From Erythrobacter neustonensis (GTDB taxonomy: Bacteria > Pseudomonadota > Alphaproteobacteria > Sphingomonadales > Sphingomonadaceae), in the NCBI RefSeq assembly GCF_001663175.1, contig NZ_CP016033.1, positions 2,418,001-2,482,000 on the forward strand: 64,000 nucleotides of DNA. The letters run 5' to 3'. The stretch's first letter is position 1. Every line of letters starts with the position of its first letter. Shown here one piece after another: positions 27,327 to 35,876 of the stretch. Both the position numbers and the translations under genes were made by a program. The notes below the pieces were generated by a model. That model searched no databases, had not been told where the DNA came from, and saw only the letters and a program-made list of their open reading frames with translations.

Positions 27327-27910
27327 ACAAGATGGGCGCCCGGCTTCTTGCGATTGTACTGCTGGCTGTGCTGGCGCCGCTGATGCTGCTGCTCGCGCTG
27401 GGCGTGTTTGCGTCCGTGGGATCGCCCGTCCTGTTCCGCCAGACGCGGTCGGGGCAGGGGGGGCGGACGTTCGCGATGCTGAAGTTTCGCAGCATGCATG
27501 ATGCCAAAGGCGCGGACGGTGTGTTGCTGCCCGATGATCGGCGGGTCACGGCATTCGGGCGGTTTCTGCGCCGTTCGCGGCTCGACGAGCTGCCGGGGCT
27601 TGCCAATATCGTCACCGGCGACATTGCCTTTGTGGGACCGAGGCCGCTGCTTCCGGAAACGATCCGCGATCTTGGGCCAAAGGGCGTTGCCCGGGGCACG
27701 GTCAAGCCCGGGCTTACCGGCTGGTCCCAGGTCAATGGCAACACCAAACTTCCGCTGGATCGCAAGGTCGAGCTTGATCTTTGGTATATCGCCAATCGCA
27801 GCCGCTGGCTCGATCTGCGGATTCTCGCCCGCACTTTTTCGGTGATGACCCTGGGTGAAAAGGACACCGAGGCCGTCCGGCGTGCAGCTCACCAGGGCGA
27901 AAAATCGTGA
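27323..27910 (+). CDS. Undecaprenyl-phosphate sugar phosphotransferase (initiating transferase, short form)
   Basis: 195 residues. One N-terminal hydrophobic segment (residues 6-32) is followed by the bacterial sugar-transferase domain: PVLFRQTRSGQGG, FAMLKFRSMHDA, the catalytic-type RRSRLDELPGLANIVTGD and FVGPRPLLPE. Transfers of sugar-1-phosphate to undecaprenyl phosphate start repeat-unit assembly at the inner membrane. This is the short PglC/WbaP-C-like form without the extra transmembrane region. It is the last gene of the wzy-wzx-GT-wzc operon and is the only initiating transferase in the window. ATG 27323 is chosen by homology. Confidence 0.9.
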   Translation: MNKMGARLLAIVLLAVLAPLMLLLALGVFASVGSPVLFRQTRSGQGGRTFAMLKFRSMHDAKGADGVLLPDDRRVTAFGRFLRRSRLDELPGLANIVTGDIAFVGPRPLLPETIRDLGPKGVARGTVKPGLTGWSQVNGNTKLPLDRKVELDLWYIANRSRWLDLRILARTFSVMTLGEKDTEAVRRAAHQGEKS

Positions 27911-27914
27911 GGGG

Positions 27915-28658
27915 TCAGCGCTCTTTTCGGCCCGCATGCACCATCACGCCGCGCGCCGCATCATTACTATGCGCCTTTGTGCCGACTATGATCTGGTCGA
28001 GGCTCGTCACGACATGCCCGGCTGCACGGTCGGGGCTGATGGGCGCACCTCTGTGGATCCGGCCCGGACGAAGGATCTGGACCGTCTGCCATCCCCGCCT
28101 GTTCGGCGCGATAAAGTCCTTCGCGGCATTGTCGGCAATATAGACGAGGGCGGAACCCGAAAAGCCGGTCGCCTCTTCGATGTGTTCGAACGCTCGCGGG
28201 TGAGGTTTGCCATACCCTGCCGGGAAGGCGCCTGTCAGAACGATGTGACCGATCCGGTCGGCAAGACCCAGCGCCACGACCTTCGCCGTCTGGGTCGGGG
28301 CAGGTCCATCGCTGATCAGACCCGTCGCTTTCACCACCGTCCGCGCCAGAAAGCGCTCTGCATCAAGGCACAAGGTTATTTGGGGCCGATGGCTGCGGTA
28401 AGCTTCGACGAGATTTTCGATCAGTCCGACCGGCGGAGTGACGCCCATAATCTCCAATGCCCGGTCGAAGACATCGCCCCGCTGGCCGGCATCGAGCAGT
28501 TGCAGGCAGCAGGCGGAAAATCTTTCCGGATTGAATTGTCCGCCAAACTGCCGGCTTGCCGCGATGAACCCGCTACGGGCAAAATCGCGTTCGAGATACA
28601 GCGTGTCGTCCAGATCGAAGACCACAACTTCCGCCGCGATCCGGACGAGGTCATTCAT
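27915..28658 (-). CDS. HAD-superfamily hydrolase
   Basis: 247 residues. Motif I is DLDDTLYLERD (Asp15 and Asp17 as nucleophile and acid/base), motif II ISDG, motif III the Lys of GKPHP, and motif IV IADNAAKDF, all typical of a phosphatase in HAD subfamily I. Substrate unknown; a phosphosugar or similar fits. Its start overlaps the ATP-grasp gene end by 8 bases and its 3' end lies 4 bases from the end of the rightward sugar transferase gene. It is the last gene of a leftward three-gene unit. Confidence 0.85.
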   Translation of the reverse strand: MNDLVRIAAEVVVFDLDDTLYLERDFARSGFIAASRQFGGQFNPERFSACCLQLLDAGQRGDVFDRALEIMGVTPPVGLIENLVEAYRSHRPQITLCLDAERFLARTVVKATGLISDGPAPTQTAKVVALGLADRIGHIVLTGAFPAGYGKPHPRAFEHIEEATGFSGSALVYIADNAAKDFIAPNRRGWQTVQILRPGRIHRGAPISPDRAAGHVVTSLDQIIVGTKAHSNDAARGVMVHAGRKER

Positions 28659-29622
28659 GGTAGACCGCTGCGTCGTAGCGCAGCATCAGCACGTTCTCGC
28701 GCCAGGCATTGCTGGCGCATTCTGGCTGCCCGATCGCGCGCGCGAGCAGGCTTTCGGCAAAGCGGCCGCCTGCCCTGTCAGCCAGCGGGTATCCGCCGCC
28801 GAAACGGGCGTTGATCTCGAACACTTTTGGCCCGTGGGTGCGATCATCGATTAGCTGGAAACACATCACTCCGGCAGGATCGGGCAGGGCCGCAACCAGC
28901 GTTCGGGCTATTTCTTCGAACTCGGGCCGGCGCACCGTCTCGCCCTTTTCGACCTCGCCGGCGCGGATCGACAATCTGCGGTGCGGGATCGCGGCCATGA
29001 GCGCTCCGGCCTGATCGACGTAGATGTTGACCGTAAATTCGTTGCCTTGCAGGAGTTCCTGAAGGATCATCGGCTCGGAATAATTGCGGGCAAGCTGATC
29101 GGCCGAACGGATCACGCCGATACCGCGGCTCGCGCTTCCGCCCGCAGGCTTGATGAACAGCGGCCACATCCAGTCATCAGGCGCTGCGAGCACCTCTTCG
29201 GGCGTGCCGGTCCGCGGCACCGGAACCCCCGCCGCCCGCAAGACATCGGTGGTTCTCTCCTTGTCGCGCACGATGGCAATCGTTTCCGGCCCGCTGACAT
29301 GAACCAGCGTCCCGGCGGCAGCGAAGCGGTCGCGCGCTTGCGCAAGCGGCATCAGCTCCGGATCGATCGTGGGAACCAGCAAACCGATGGAATTAGTCCG
29401 GCAATAATCGAAAAGGACATCGGCATAATCCGGTGCGCTGCATAGCGGGACGCCAAAAGAGTGGTCGGCCTCCCGGCACCCGGCACTGAGCGCGGGATCG
29501 AAATCGCAGGCGTGAACTTCGAGGCCCATCCCGATGCTCATGGCCGCCTTGCGGAAACAGCGGATCAATTCGACCCGGCGCCCCGCCGACGTGATGAGGA
29601 TGCGAAGCACTTGTCCACTCAC
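28651..29622 (-). CDS. ATP-grasp domain protein (CarB-like ligase)
   Basis: 323 residues. N-terminal Rossmann-like domain (VLRILITSAGRRVELIRCFRK) and an ATP-grasp domain: PLFIKPAGGSASRGIGVI (nucleotide-binding loop) and VFEINARFGGGYPLADRAGG (metal-binding Glu/Asn). Such ligases join a carboxylate to an amine with ATP, via an acyl phosphate. Close family members occur in surface-polysaccharide loci next to HAD and glycosyltransferase genes, possibly attaching an amino acid or similar group. GTG 29622 overlaps the preceding glycosyltransferase stop as GTGA; GTG 29610 is the alternative. The carboxylate and amine substrates cannot be read here. Confidence 0.8.
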   Translation of the reverse strand: MSGQVLRILITSAGRRVELIRCFRKAAMSIGMGLEVHACDFDPALSAGCREADHSFGVPLCSAPDYADVLFDYCRTNSIGLLVPTIDPELMPLAQARDRFAAAGTLVHVSGPETIAIVRDKERTTDVLRAAGVPVPRTGTPEEVLAAPDDWMWPLFIKPAGGSASRGIGVIRSADQLARNYSEPMILQELLQGNEFTVNIYVDQAGALMAAIPHRRLSIRAGEVEKGETVRRPEFEEIARTLVAALPDPAGVMCFQLIDDRTHGPKVFEINARFGGGYPLADRAGGRFAESLLARAIGQPECASNAWRENVLMLRYDAAVYHE

Positions 29623-30761
29623 GAGGCGGTGTTTTCGATAACGAGTTCGGGCTGCGGCCAAGGCGCTGCTTTTCGCCGCGAGCGGGTGGTCGCTTCGATC
29701 AGATCGTCCCAGCGTGACAGAATGGCTGCGGGCTCGAACTTCCGCATCGAAACTTTGGCCATCGCTCCATAGCTGCTGCGAAGCGTGTGATCGGTTATCA
29801 GGCCGGAGATTGCATCTGCCATCGCATCGGCATCTTGCACCGGGACGAGCACCCCGTTCTCACCGTTGGCGATCATTTCTGCAGGGCCAAAATCGCAATC
29901 GGTCGCAATCACCGGCAAACCCGATGCCAGTGCCTCGCCCAGGGCATTGCCGAAGCCTTCATAGAGCGATGACTGGACGAATATGGTCGCATGGCGCGCC
30001 CAGTCACCTGGTTGTTCGGTCGTCCCGGGAAGGCTGATGCGGCTGCCTAGTCCCATTTGTTCGACCTGTTGTTCCAGCGCCGCCCTGATCTCCCCGTTGC
30101 CCCAGATCGTGAGGTTCCATTCAGGGTGATGATCGGCGACTTTCGCGAAGGCATCGATCAGGTGCGGAAAGCCTTTCTGCGGCGTCAACCGTCCCACCGC
30201 ACACAGCGTCCTGGCATCGTCTGCGTCCGGATCGCGATCGAAGCCCGCAATCGGATTGTAGATCACGACCAGGCGGTCGCGCACCGAACGCGGAAAACAG
30301 CGCCTGATCGCATTGGTCTGGCAGACGATGAAATCCGCGCGGCGATAACCGACCTTGAGCAGCAGGTTCCAGAGCCGGTTGGCATCCTGGCGTTCGGGAT
30401 TGTTGCGCTCCGAACAGATCAAAGGCGTGGGCGTGCCGAGACAGGCCAGCGCGGCGAGCAGATTGTTCTTGGTGAGGAAGGAAACCAGCGCGTCGGGCCG
30501 GATTTGGCCAAGCGTTTCGCGCAGGCGAAGCAGGCGTCTGGCATTCCCGCGATACCCCACCGAGACCTGCGCGCCGAGCCTCCATAGCGTCACCTGCGCG
30601 GGCAATGGGTGATAGACAGGATCGTCGGCCCGGTCGAAAGTGATGATCGACACGCGGTGCCCGCGATCGACCCAATGGTGCGCAAGCATCGCGATCACCC
30701 GTTCGGCGCCCCCTGCGCCAAGCGCGGTGATGAGGATCGCGATGTGCTTTTGCGCCGACAC
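29619..30761 (-). CDS. Glycosyltransferase family 4
   Basis: 380 residues from GTG 30761, chosen because the conserved core begins right after it (HIAILITALGAGGAERVIAM). The middle has CSERNNPERQD and RRADFIVCQTNA; the C-terminal domain has LCAVGRLTPQKGFPHLIDAF and the EX7E motif in YEGFGNALGEALASGLP. The region upstream of 30761 is not coding-like. It leads a unit with ATP-grasp and HAD genes. Donor sugar unknown. Confidence 0.87.
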   Translation of the reverse strand: MSAQKHIAILITALGAGGAERVIAMLAHHWVDRGHRVSIITFDRADDPVYHPLPAQVTLWRLGAQVSVGYRGNARRLLRLRETLGQIRPDALVSFLTKNNLLAALACLGTPTPLICSERNNPERQDANRLWNLLLKVGYRRADFIVCQTNAIRRCFPRSVRDRLVVIYNPIAGFDRDPDADDARTLCAVGRLTPQKGFPHLIDAFAKVADHHPEWNLTIWGNGEIRAALEQQVEQMGLGSRISLPGTTEQPGDWARHATIFVQSSLYEGFGNALGEALASGLPVIATDCDFGPAEMIANGENGVLVPVQDADAMADAISGLITDHTLRSSYGAMAKVSMRKFEPAAILSRWDDLIEATTRSRRKAAPWPQPELVIENTAS

Positions 30762-31012
30762 TGATCGTCCACCCCGAACGCTGTTGCATGCAAGGTAGTA
30801 GCAGCGTGGCCCGCACGCTGAAGTAATCTTGCGGGCTACCCCGTTTTGGAAAGGCGCCGATTGCGCCAAACCTGGATGGCGCGCGCTTCGCCAAGAATGA
30901 TTACGCCGGTTTTGCGCTCGCTTGAGACGGCAACAAGGATCATCGCGGCAAAGCAGGAATACTAAAAACGCGGGAGACCCGGGGCGTGGCGACAGGCAGA
31001 GGTGAGCATCCG
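30762..31012. promoter_or_regulatory. Divergent intergenic region between two glycan units
   Basis: About 250 bases between the leftward GT4/ATP-grasp/HAD unit and the rightward GT-C/CDP-sugar unit; both promoters must lie here. No clear repeat is seen. The ribosome site of the rightward gene (GAGGTGAG) is at 31000-31007. Confidence 0.4.
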
Positions 31013-32575
31013 ATGCGGCGCCCGGCGGCATTCGCCGGCTTTGCCGCCCTTTCGCTCATCCTGACAGGTATCGCGGGGCGGATCCTTTCCTATCCCCTCA
31101 ATCGTGACGAAAACCTGTTCATCGCCGCAGCGAGCCAGCTTGGCAGCGGGGACCTCTACCGCGACCTCGGTTATAACCATCTTCCCAACTTCGCCTATCT
31201 GCTAGGGGGCTTCTACCGGCTCACGAATGCGCAATATCTGCTGCTGTCAGGCCGCCTCCTCATGTTTGTCGGGTGGATTGCGGCGCTCTGCGCAATCTGG
31301 CTGCTGGTCAGAAAAGCGCGGCAGGGTATCGAGCTTTTCTTCGCGTCCTCGGCCCTGCTGGTGGGCAATGTGTTTTTGCTTGGCCCCTCGGGAATGCTGG
31401 TCAGTAACAACTTCATCCCGATCCCTTGCATCCTGTTCGCGTTCTTTCTCCTGTGGCGCGCGCTCGAACACGGGCCCCCTCGCAGCATCGACGCATTCGT
31501 TGCCGGAGTGCTGGTTTCTCTGACAATCGGCCTCAAGGCGAATTACATCATCCTTGCGCCATTCTTCGCACTGGCGACCGTGATCGCACCAAGGGCTCTA
31601 TCGATCGGTCAGCGCCTTCTCAGGGGAAGCCTACCGCTGGCGATCGGCGGTCTGGTCGGCGGGCTGCCTGTTCTGATCCATATGGCGCTCGATCCCCAAG
31701 GCTTTATCGCCCATACGCTGCGCTACTTCACCGAATTGCAGCCGGCATTCTGGCGCAGCGTCGATGGCCCCAAAACCGTCAGCATCGCGGACAAGATCCT
31801 GCTCGCCGAAGAGGTTTGGATGAGCGGCGTCGTCCTGATGGCTGCGGCTACCAGCGCGGTTCTGTGCGGGATCGTGATTCTGCGATCGGGCGCGCGGGGG
31901 CTTCTCGATTGGCGTGTGCTGATATTGTCGGGCCTGCTTGCATGCAGCGTGCTGGTGGCTTTCGTGCCCACCCCCTCGTTCCCGCAATATTTCGTCCCGC
32001 CGGTGCCATTTCTGATCCTGCTGATGATCGTTCTGGCCAGCATGGTCGAGGGCGGCAGCCGGGCCTTCGTGCAAGTGCTGATGATCGTGTTTGCGCTGCT
32101 TGGTCTTGTTACAGGCGCATCGCGGGTTTTGCCGGGACTGCTCGCGTTTCGCGATCCCGGAAGCTGGCAATCGCTCGAAATTCACCGCGAAATCCGCGAG
32201 ATGGGGCGCGCTGCCGGCCTTGCCAAAGGGGCGCGGATTGCTGCGCTTACCCCGGTGCCGGCCCTCGAAGGGGGATACGCGATCTACCCTGAATTTGCTG
32301 CGGGGCAGTTCGTCTACCGCGTCGCGCCTTATATCGCGCCAGCCGACCGGCGCTTCTACCGAACGACCTCGCCGGCCGGTTTGTTCGAGTTTCTCGATGC
32401 CAACCCTCCGGCCGGCATTCTCGTCAATCCTGCCGAACCGATCGAGACACGCCTTGCCGAATATGCGCGGGCGCGTGGGTTCGTTCGCCTGGACAACCTC
32501 AACAGGTACGGCAGCTTCGACCTTTACATTCCTTCGAGCGGGAATGCCGCAAGCCCGCCATCAGCCAGAAGATAG
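31013..32575 (+). CDS. GT-C-type polytopic glycosyltransferase-like membrane protein
   Basis: 520 residues, about 10-11 membrane segments. The first periplasmic loop carries an acidic motif, NRDENLFIAAASQL, at the position where GT-C glycosyltransferases (ArnT/PMT type) carry catalytic Asp/Glu residues. A C-terminal hydrophilic domain follows (about 400-520). Such proteins use polyprenyl-phosphate sugar donors on the periplasmic side. ATG 31013 has GAGGTGAG upstream; GTG 30986 is the alternative. It may pair with the GtrA/GtrB proteins at the other end of this unit, in the manner of three-component Gtr systems. That pairing is inference. Confidence 0.78.
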   Translation: MRRPAAFAGFAALSLILTGIAGRILSYPLNRDENLFIAAASQLGSGDLYRDLGYNHLPNFAYLLGGFYRLTNAQYLLLSGRLLMFVGWIAALCAIWLLVRKARQGIELFFASSALLVGNVFLLGPSGMLVSNNFIPIPCILFAFFLLWRALEHGPPRSIDAFVAGVLVSLTIGLKANYIILAPFFALATVIAPRALSIGQRLLRGSLPLAIGGLVGGLPVLIHMALDPQGFIAHTLRYFTELQPAFWRSVDGPKTVSIADKILLAEEVWMSGVVLMAAATSAVLCGIVILRSGARGLLDWRVLILSGLLACSVLVAFVPTPSFPQYFVPPVPFLILLMIVLASMVEGGSRAFVQVLMIVFALLGLVTGASRVLPGLLAFRDPGSWQSLEIHREIREMGRAAGLAKGARIAALTPVPALEGGYAIYPEFAAGQFVYRVAPYIAPADRRFYRTTSPAGLFEFLDANPPAGILVNPAEPIETRLAEYARARGFVRLDNLNRYGSFDLYIPSSGNAASPPSARR

Positions 32576-32699
32576 TGCGGGTGGATAAAGCTGCCTACTC
32601 CGAATGCCCATTACAGCGGTGCCGGCGCAGCGCGTAGAATTGTTCCCGATCAGGCAGGCACGCGAAAGCCGCAGTTCTGCCAAGTATAGGGGTGTGGCG

Positions 32700-33521
32700 A
32701 TGAAGGTTGTCTTGCTGGCTGGCGGGATGGGTTCACGGCTTGCCGAAGAAACCATCCGTATTCCCAAGCCCATGGTCGAAGTCGCCGGGCGCCCGATCAT
32801 CCTGCACGTTATGGATATCTATCACAGTTTCGGGTTCAGCGAATTCATCGTCGCATGCGGATACAAGGGCATGCTGATCAAGAAGTTCTTTCATGATCTA
32901 CACCTGATGAACAACGACTTCACGGTCGGGATCGGCGACGGGGAAATGTGCCTTTCGCCCACCTGCAAGCTCAACTGGCGGGTATCGGTGGTCGACACGG
33001 GCCTGTCGACGATGACCGGGGGGCGGATCAGGCGGCTGCGCGACTGGATCGGCGATGAGCCTTTCATGGTCACCTATTCCGATGGGGTCGGCAATGTCGA
33101 CATCGGCAAGCTTGTCGCGTTCCACAAGGCGCACGGCAAACTGGCGACCGTGACGGCGGTCCAGCCGCCTGCGCGGTTCGGCAATCTCGAACTGGCCGGC
33201 GACAAGGTCACCGATTTTACCGAAAAGGTGCAGCGTCACGAAACCTGGATCAACGGCGGGTTCTTCGTCTTCGAGCCTGCGGTGCTCGATTACCTGACCG
33301 GGGACGACGAACCGCTGGAAAAGGAACCGCTGACGCAGATCGCGCGCGATGGCGAACTGATGGCGTTCAGGCATCACGGTTTCTGGCATCCGATGGACAC
33401 GATCCGCGACCGCGACCTGCTCGAAAATCTGGGCGCGCGCGTGCTGCCACCCTGGATGGATTTCGAAAACGGCAAAGCGATCACCAGCACCGATATCCCC
33501 GCCGAGCTGATCAGTGCGTGA
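32700..33521 (+). CDS. rfbF: Glucose-1-phosphate cytidylyltransferase
   Basis: 273 residues. The nucleotidyltransferase signature LAGGMGSRLAEETIRIPKPM opens the protein (residues 5-24), followed by YSDGVGNVDI, TWINGGFFVFEPAVLDYL and FRHHGFWHPMDT, all close to RfbF. The enzyme makes CDP-glucose from CTP and glucose-1-phosphate, the first step of CDP-dideoxyhexose pathways. ATG 32700 is taken because the signature starts there. The stop overlaps the GTG start of the 4,6-dehydratase by 8 bases, so both are coupled. Confidence 0.95.
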   Translation: MKVVLLAGGMGSRLAEETIRIPKPMVEVAGRPIILHVMDIYHSFGFSEFIVACGYKGMLIKKFFHDLHLMNNDFTVGIGDGEMCLSPTCKLNWRVSVVDTGLSTMTGGRIRRLRDWIGDEPFMVTYSDGVGNVDIGKLVAFHKAHGKLATVTAVQPPARFGNLELAGDKVTDFTEKVQRHETWINGGFFVFEPAVLDYLTGDDEPLEKEPLTQIARDGELMAFRHHGFWHPMDTIRDRDLLENLGARVLPPWMDFENGKAITSTDIPAELISA

Positions 33522-34656
33522 CCGGGCGGCTACAGATTTCACCGCGATCGCGGAGGCATTCCGCGGCCGGCGGGTGCTCGTCACCGGCCACACCGGCTTC
33601 AAAGGTGGCTGGCTGAGCCTCTGGCTATCGCAAATGGGCGCGCATGTGACGGGCGTTTCCTTGCCGCCAGCAGCAGAACCCTCGCTGTTCGAAAGCGCGC
33701 GTATCGCGCAATTCGTCGACCACCGGATCGCCGATATCCGCAAGCCCGAGGAATTCGCCGAGGCAACGCAAGGGTGCCAGCCGGATCTGCTGATCCACAT
33801 GGCTGCGCAGTCACTGGTGCGGCCGTCATACGATGACCCGGCGGGCACCTTCGCCACCAACGTGACGGGCACCGCAGTCGTGCTCGACTGGGCGCGGCGC
33901 TTGCCGATGCTCAAGGGGATTGTCGTTGTCACCAGCGACAAATGTTACGAAAATCACGAATGGGCCTGGCCCTACCGCGAGAACGACCAGATCGGCGGGG
34001 CTGATCCCTATAGCGCCTCGAAAGGTTGCGCTGAAATCGTCGCGGGCGCTTTTCGCCGCTCCTATTTCTCCGAACCCGGGTCGGCTCATGTGGCGACCGT
34101 TCGCGCGGGCAATGTGTTCGGGGGAGGGGACTGGGCGACCGACCGCCTGATCCCCGATATCATCCGAGCGGCGATGGCCGGCAGGAGCGTGCGGATCCGC
34201 AATCCTGCCAGTGTCCGCCCGTGGCAGCATGTGCTCGAACCGCTGTCGGGCTATCTCCTGCTCGGCAGCCTGCTGATGTCGGCACGCGGCGGCGAATTTG
34301 CCGGAGCGTGGAATTTCGGGCCGCCCGCCGACGCCTTCCTGCGGGTCGACGATATCGCGCGGGGACTGCTTGCGCAGTGGGGCGATGGCCGGCCGCAAAT
34401 CGAATTGGGCGCCAGCGCTTGCGATCCGCACGAGGCGGGCATGCTCACGCTCGACAGCAGCAAGGCGCGTCAGCGGCTCGGCTGGCGCCCGCGTCTGTCG
34501 ACCGACGCGGCCATTGCGATGACCGCCGACTGGTACCGCGCCTTTGCCGGGGGCGATGCCGACATGCAGGCATTCACCCGTGCCCAGATCGGGGAATATG
34601 TCGGCGGCGAAACGTCCATCCCTCAGCCAGCAGAGAAGATGCCATTATGCGTGTGA
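33514..34656 (+). CDS. rfbG: CDP-glucose 4,6-dehydratase
   Basis: 380 residues from GTG 33514. The Rossmann motif VTGHTGFKGGWLSLWL is at about residues 23-38, followed by IHMAAQSLVRPSY, VVTSDKCYENHEW and the catalytic YSASK. These match RfbG, which converts CDP-glucose to CDP-4-keto-6-deoxyglucose. It overlaps the cytidylyltransferase upstream by 8 bases and the dehydrase downstream by 10 bases. The product is the likely substrate of the next three proteins. Confidence 0.95.
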   Translation: MRDRAATDFTAIAEAFRGRRVLVTGHTGFKGGWLSLWLSQMGAHVTGVSLPPAAEPSLFESARIAQFVDHRIADIRKPEEFAEATQGCQPDLLIHMAAQSLVRPSYDDPAGTFATNVTGTAVVLDWARRLPMLKGIVVVTSDKCYENHEWAWPYRENDQIGGADPYSASKGCAEIVAGAFRRSYFSEPGSAHVATVRAGNVFGGGDWATDRLIPDIIRAAMAGRSVRIRNPASVRPWQHVLEPLSGYLLLGSLLMSARGGEFAGAWNFGPPADAFLRVDDIARGLLAQWGDGRPQIELGASACDPHEAGMLTLDSSKARQRLGWRPRLSTDAAIAMTADWYRAFAGGDADMQAFTRAQIGEYVGGETSIPQPAEKMPLCV

Positions 34657-35876
34657 ATTACGGACAGACCGTTCACGGGGAAGAAGAAATCGCTGCGGTC
34701 GTCGATGTGCTGCGCACCTCGACGCAGATGGGGCCCAAGGTGCGCCTGATGCAGCAACGCGTTGCAAAGCTGTTTGCGAAGAACCACGGGATCATGGTCA
34801 ACTCGGGGTCCTCGGCGAACTATCTTGCGATGGAGTTGCTCAACCTTCCCGAAGGCAGCGAGGTCATTACCCCGGCGCTCACCTTTGCGACAACCGTTGC
34901 GCCCATCGTGCGCGGGCGGCTGGTTCCCGCTTTCGTCGATTGCCGCGAAGGCACCTACAACATCGATGCCGACCGGATCGAGGAGATGATCGGGCCGAAG
35001 ACCAGGGCGATGATGATCCCCTCGCTGATCGGCAACCTTCCCGATTGGGACCGCATCCGCGAAATTGCTGATCGGCACGGCCTGATGGTGATCGAGGACA
35101 GCGCCGATACCCTGGGCGCGACGCTGCGCGGCACCAGCACCGGCACCCGCTCGCATATCAGCACGACGAGCTTTTACGGTAGCCACGTGATCAACGCCGG
35201 CGGCAATGGCGGGATGCTGTGCGTATCCGATCCGGATCTGGCGCGGCAGGCGCTGCTGCTCCGATCGTGGGGGCGGTCATCGTCGCTGTTTACCGATGCG
35301 GGCGATTCCGAAAGCATCGAAAACCGCTTCAACATCGAGCTCGATGGCATCGAATATGATGCCAAATTCGTGTTCTCCGAACTCGGCTTCAATGTCGAGC
35401 CGTCGGAAATGGGGGCCGCCTTCGGCCTCGTCCAGCTCGACAAGCTCGACCGGAATATCGCGCTTCGCGAACACAATTTTGCCCGGCAACTGGCCTTTTT
35501 CAGCCAGTATGAGGACTGGTTCGTTCTGCCCCGCCAAATAGAGCATTCGCGGACGGGCTGGCTCGCCTTTCCGCTCACGCTGCGGCCCGGTGCGCCCTTC
35601 AGCCGCCGGGAGATGCAGATATTTCTCGAAAAACACGACATCCAGACGCGGGTCGTTTTCACCGGCAACATCCTGCGCCAGCCGGCGATGCGCAATGTCG
35701 CGTGCAAGACGCATGACGGCGGATACCCGGCGTCCGATGCCGTCATGCGCGGCGGCATCCTGCTTGCCTGCCATCACGGGCTGACCGACCAGCAGCTCGA
35801 CTATCTCCACGAATGTTTCAGTGAATTTGCCCGCACCCGGACGGGCATCCAGACCAGCGAGGCCGTCCATGCTTGA
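34647..35876 (+). CDS. PMP-type DegT-fold sugar 3-dehydrase homologue without Fe-S cysteines
   Basis: 409 residues of the DegT/DnrJ/EryC1 fold. The Schiff-base Lys is replaced by His180 (SFYGSHVINAGGNGG), the hallmark of PMP-dependent 3-dehydrases (RfbH/E1 and ColD). After LRSWGR, where E1/RfbH carries its Cys-rich [2Fe-2S] loop, this protein has SSSLFTDAGDSESIENRF with no Cys. No E3-type reductase gene is seen in the window. It may therefore deoxygenate C-3 by the ColD-like, glutamate-assisted route. The reaction is inferred. Overlaps: 10 bases with rfbG, 8 with the methyltransferase. Confidence 0.85.
   Translation: MRVNYGQTVHGEEEIAAVVDVLRTSTQMGPKVRLMQQRVAKLFAKNHGIMVNSGSSANYLAMELLNLPEGSEVITPALTFATTVAPIVRGRLVPAFVDCREGTYNIDADRIEEMIGPKTRAMMIPSLIGNLPDWDRIREIADRHGLMVIEDSADTLGATLRGTSTGTRSHISTTSFYGSHVINAGGNGGMLCVSDPDLARQALLLRSWGRSSSLFTDAGDSESIENRFNIELDGIEYDAKFVFSELGFNVEPSEMGAAFGLVQLDKLDRNIALREHNFARQLAFFSQYEDWFVLPRQIEHSRTGWLAFPLTLRPGAPFSRREMQIFLEKHDIQTRVVFTGNILRQPAMRNVACKTHDGGYPASDAVMRGGILLACHHGLTDQQLDYLHECFSEFARTRTGIQTSEAVHA

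Noticed and set aside
28651..29622. Carbamoyl-phosphate synthase large subunit for the ATP-grasp gene
   Set aside because: The protein is about 320 residues with a single ATP-grasp domain and lacks the duplicated domains of CarB; it is a CarB-like ligase only in fold.
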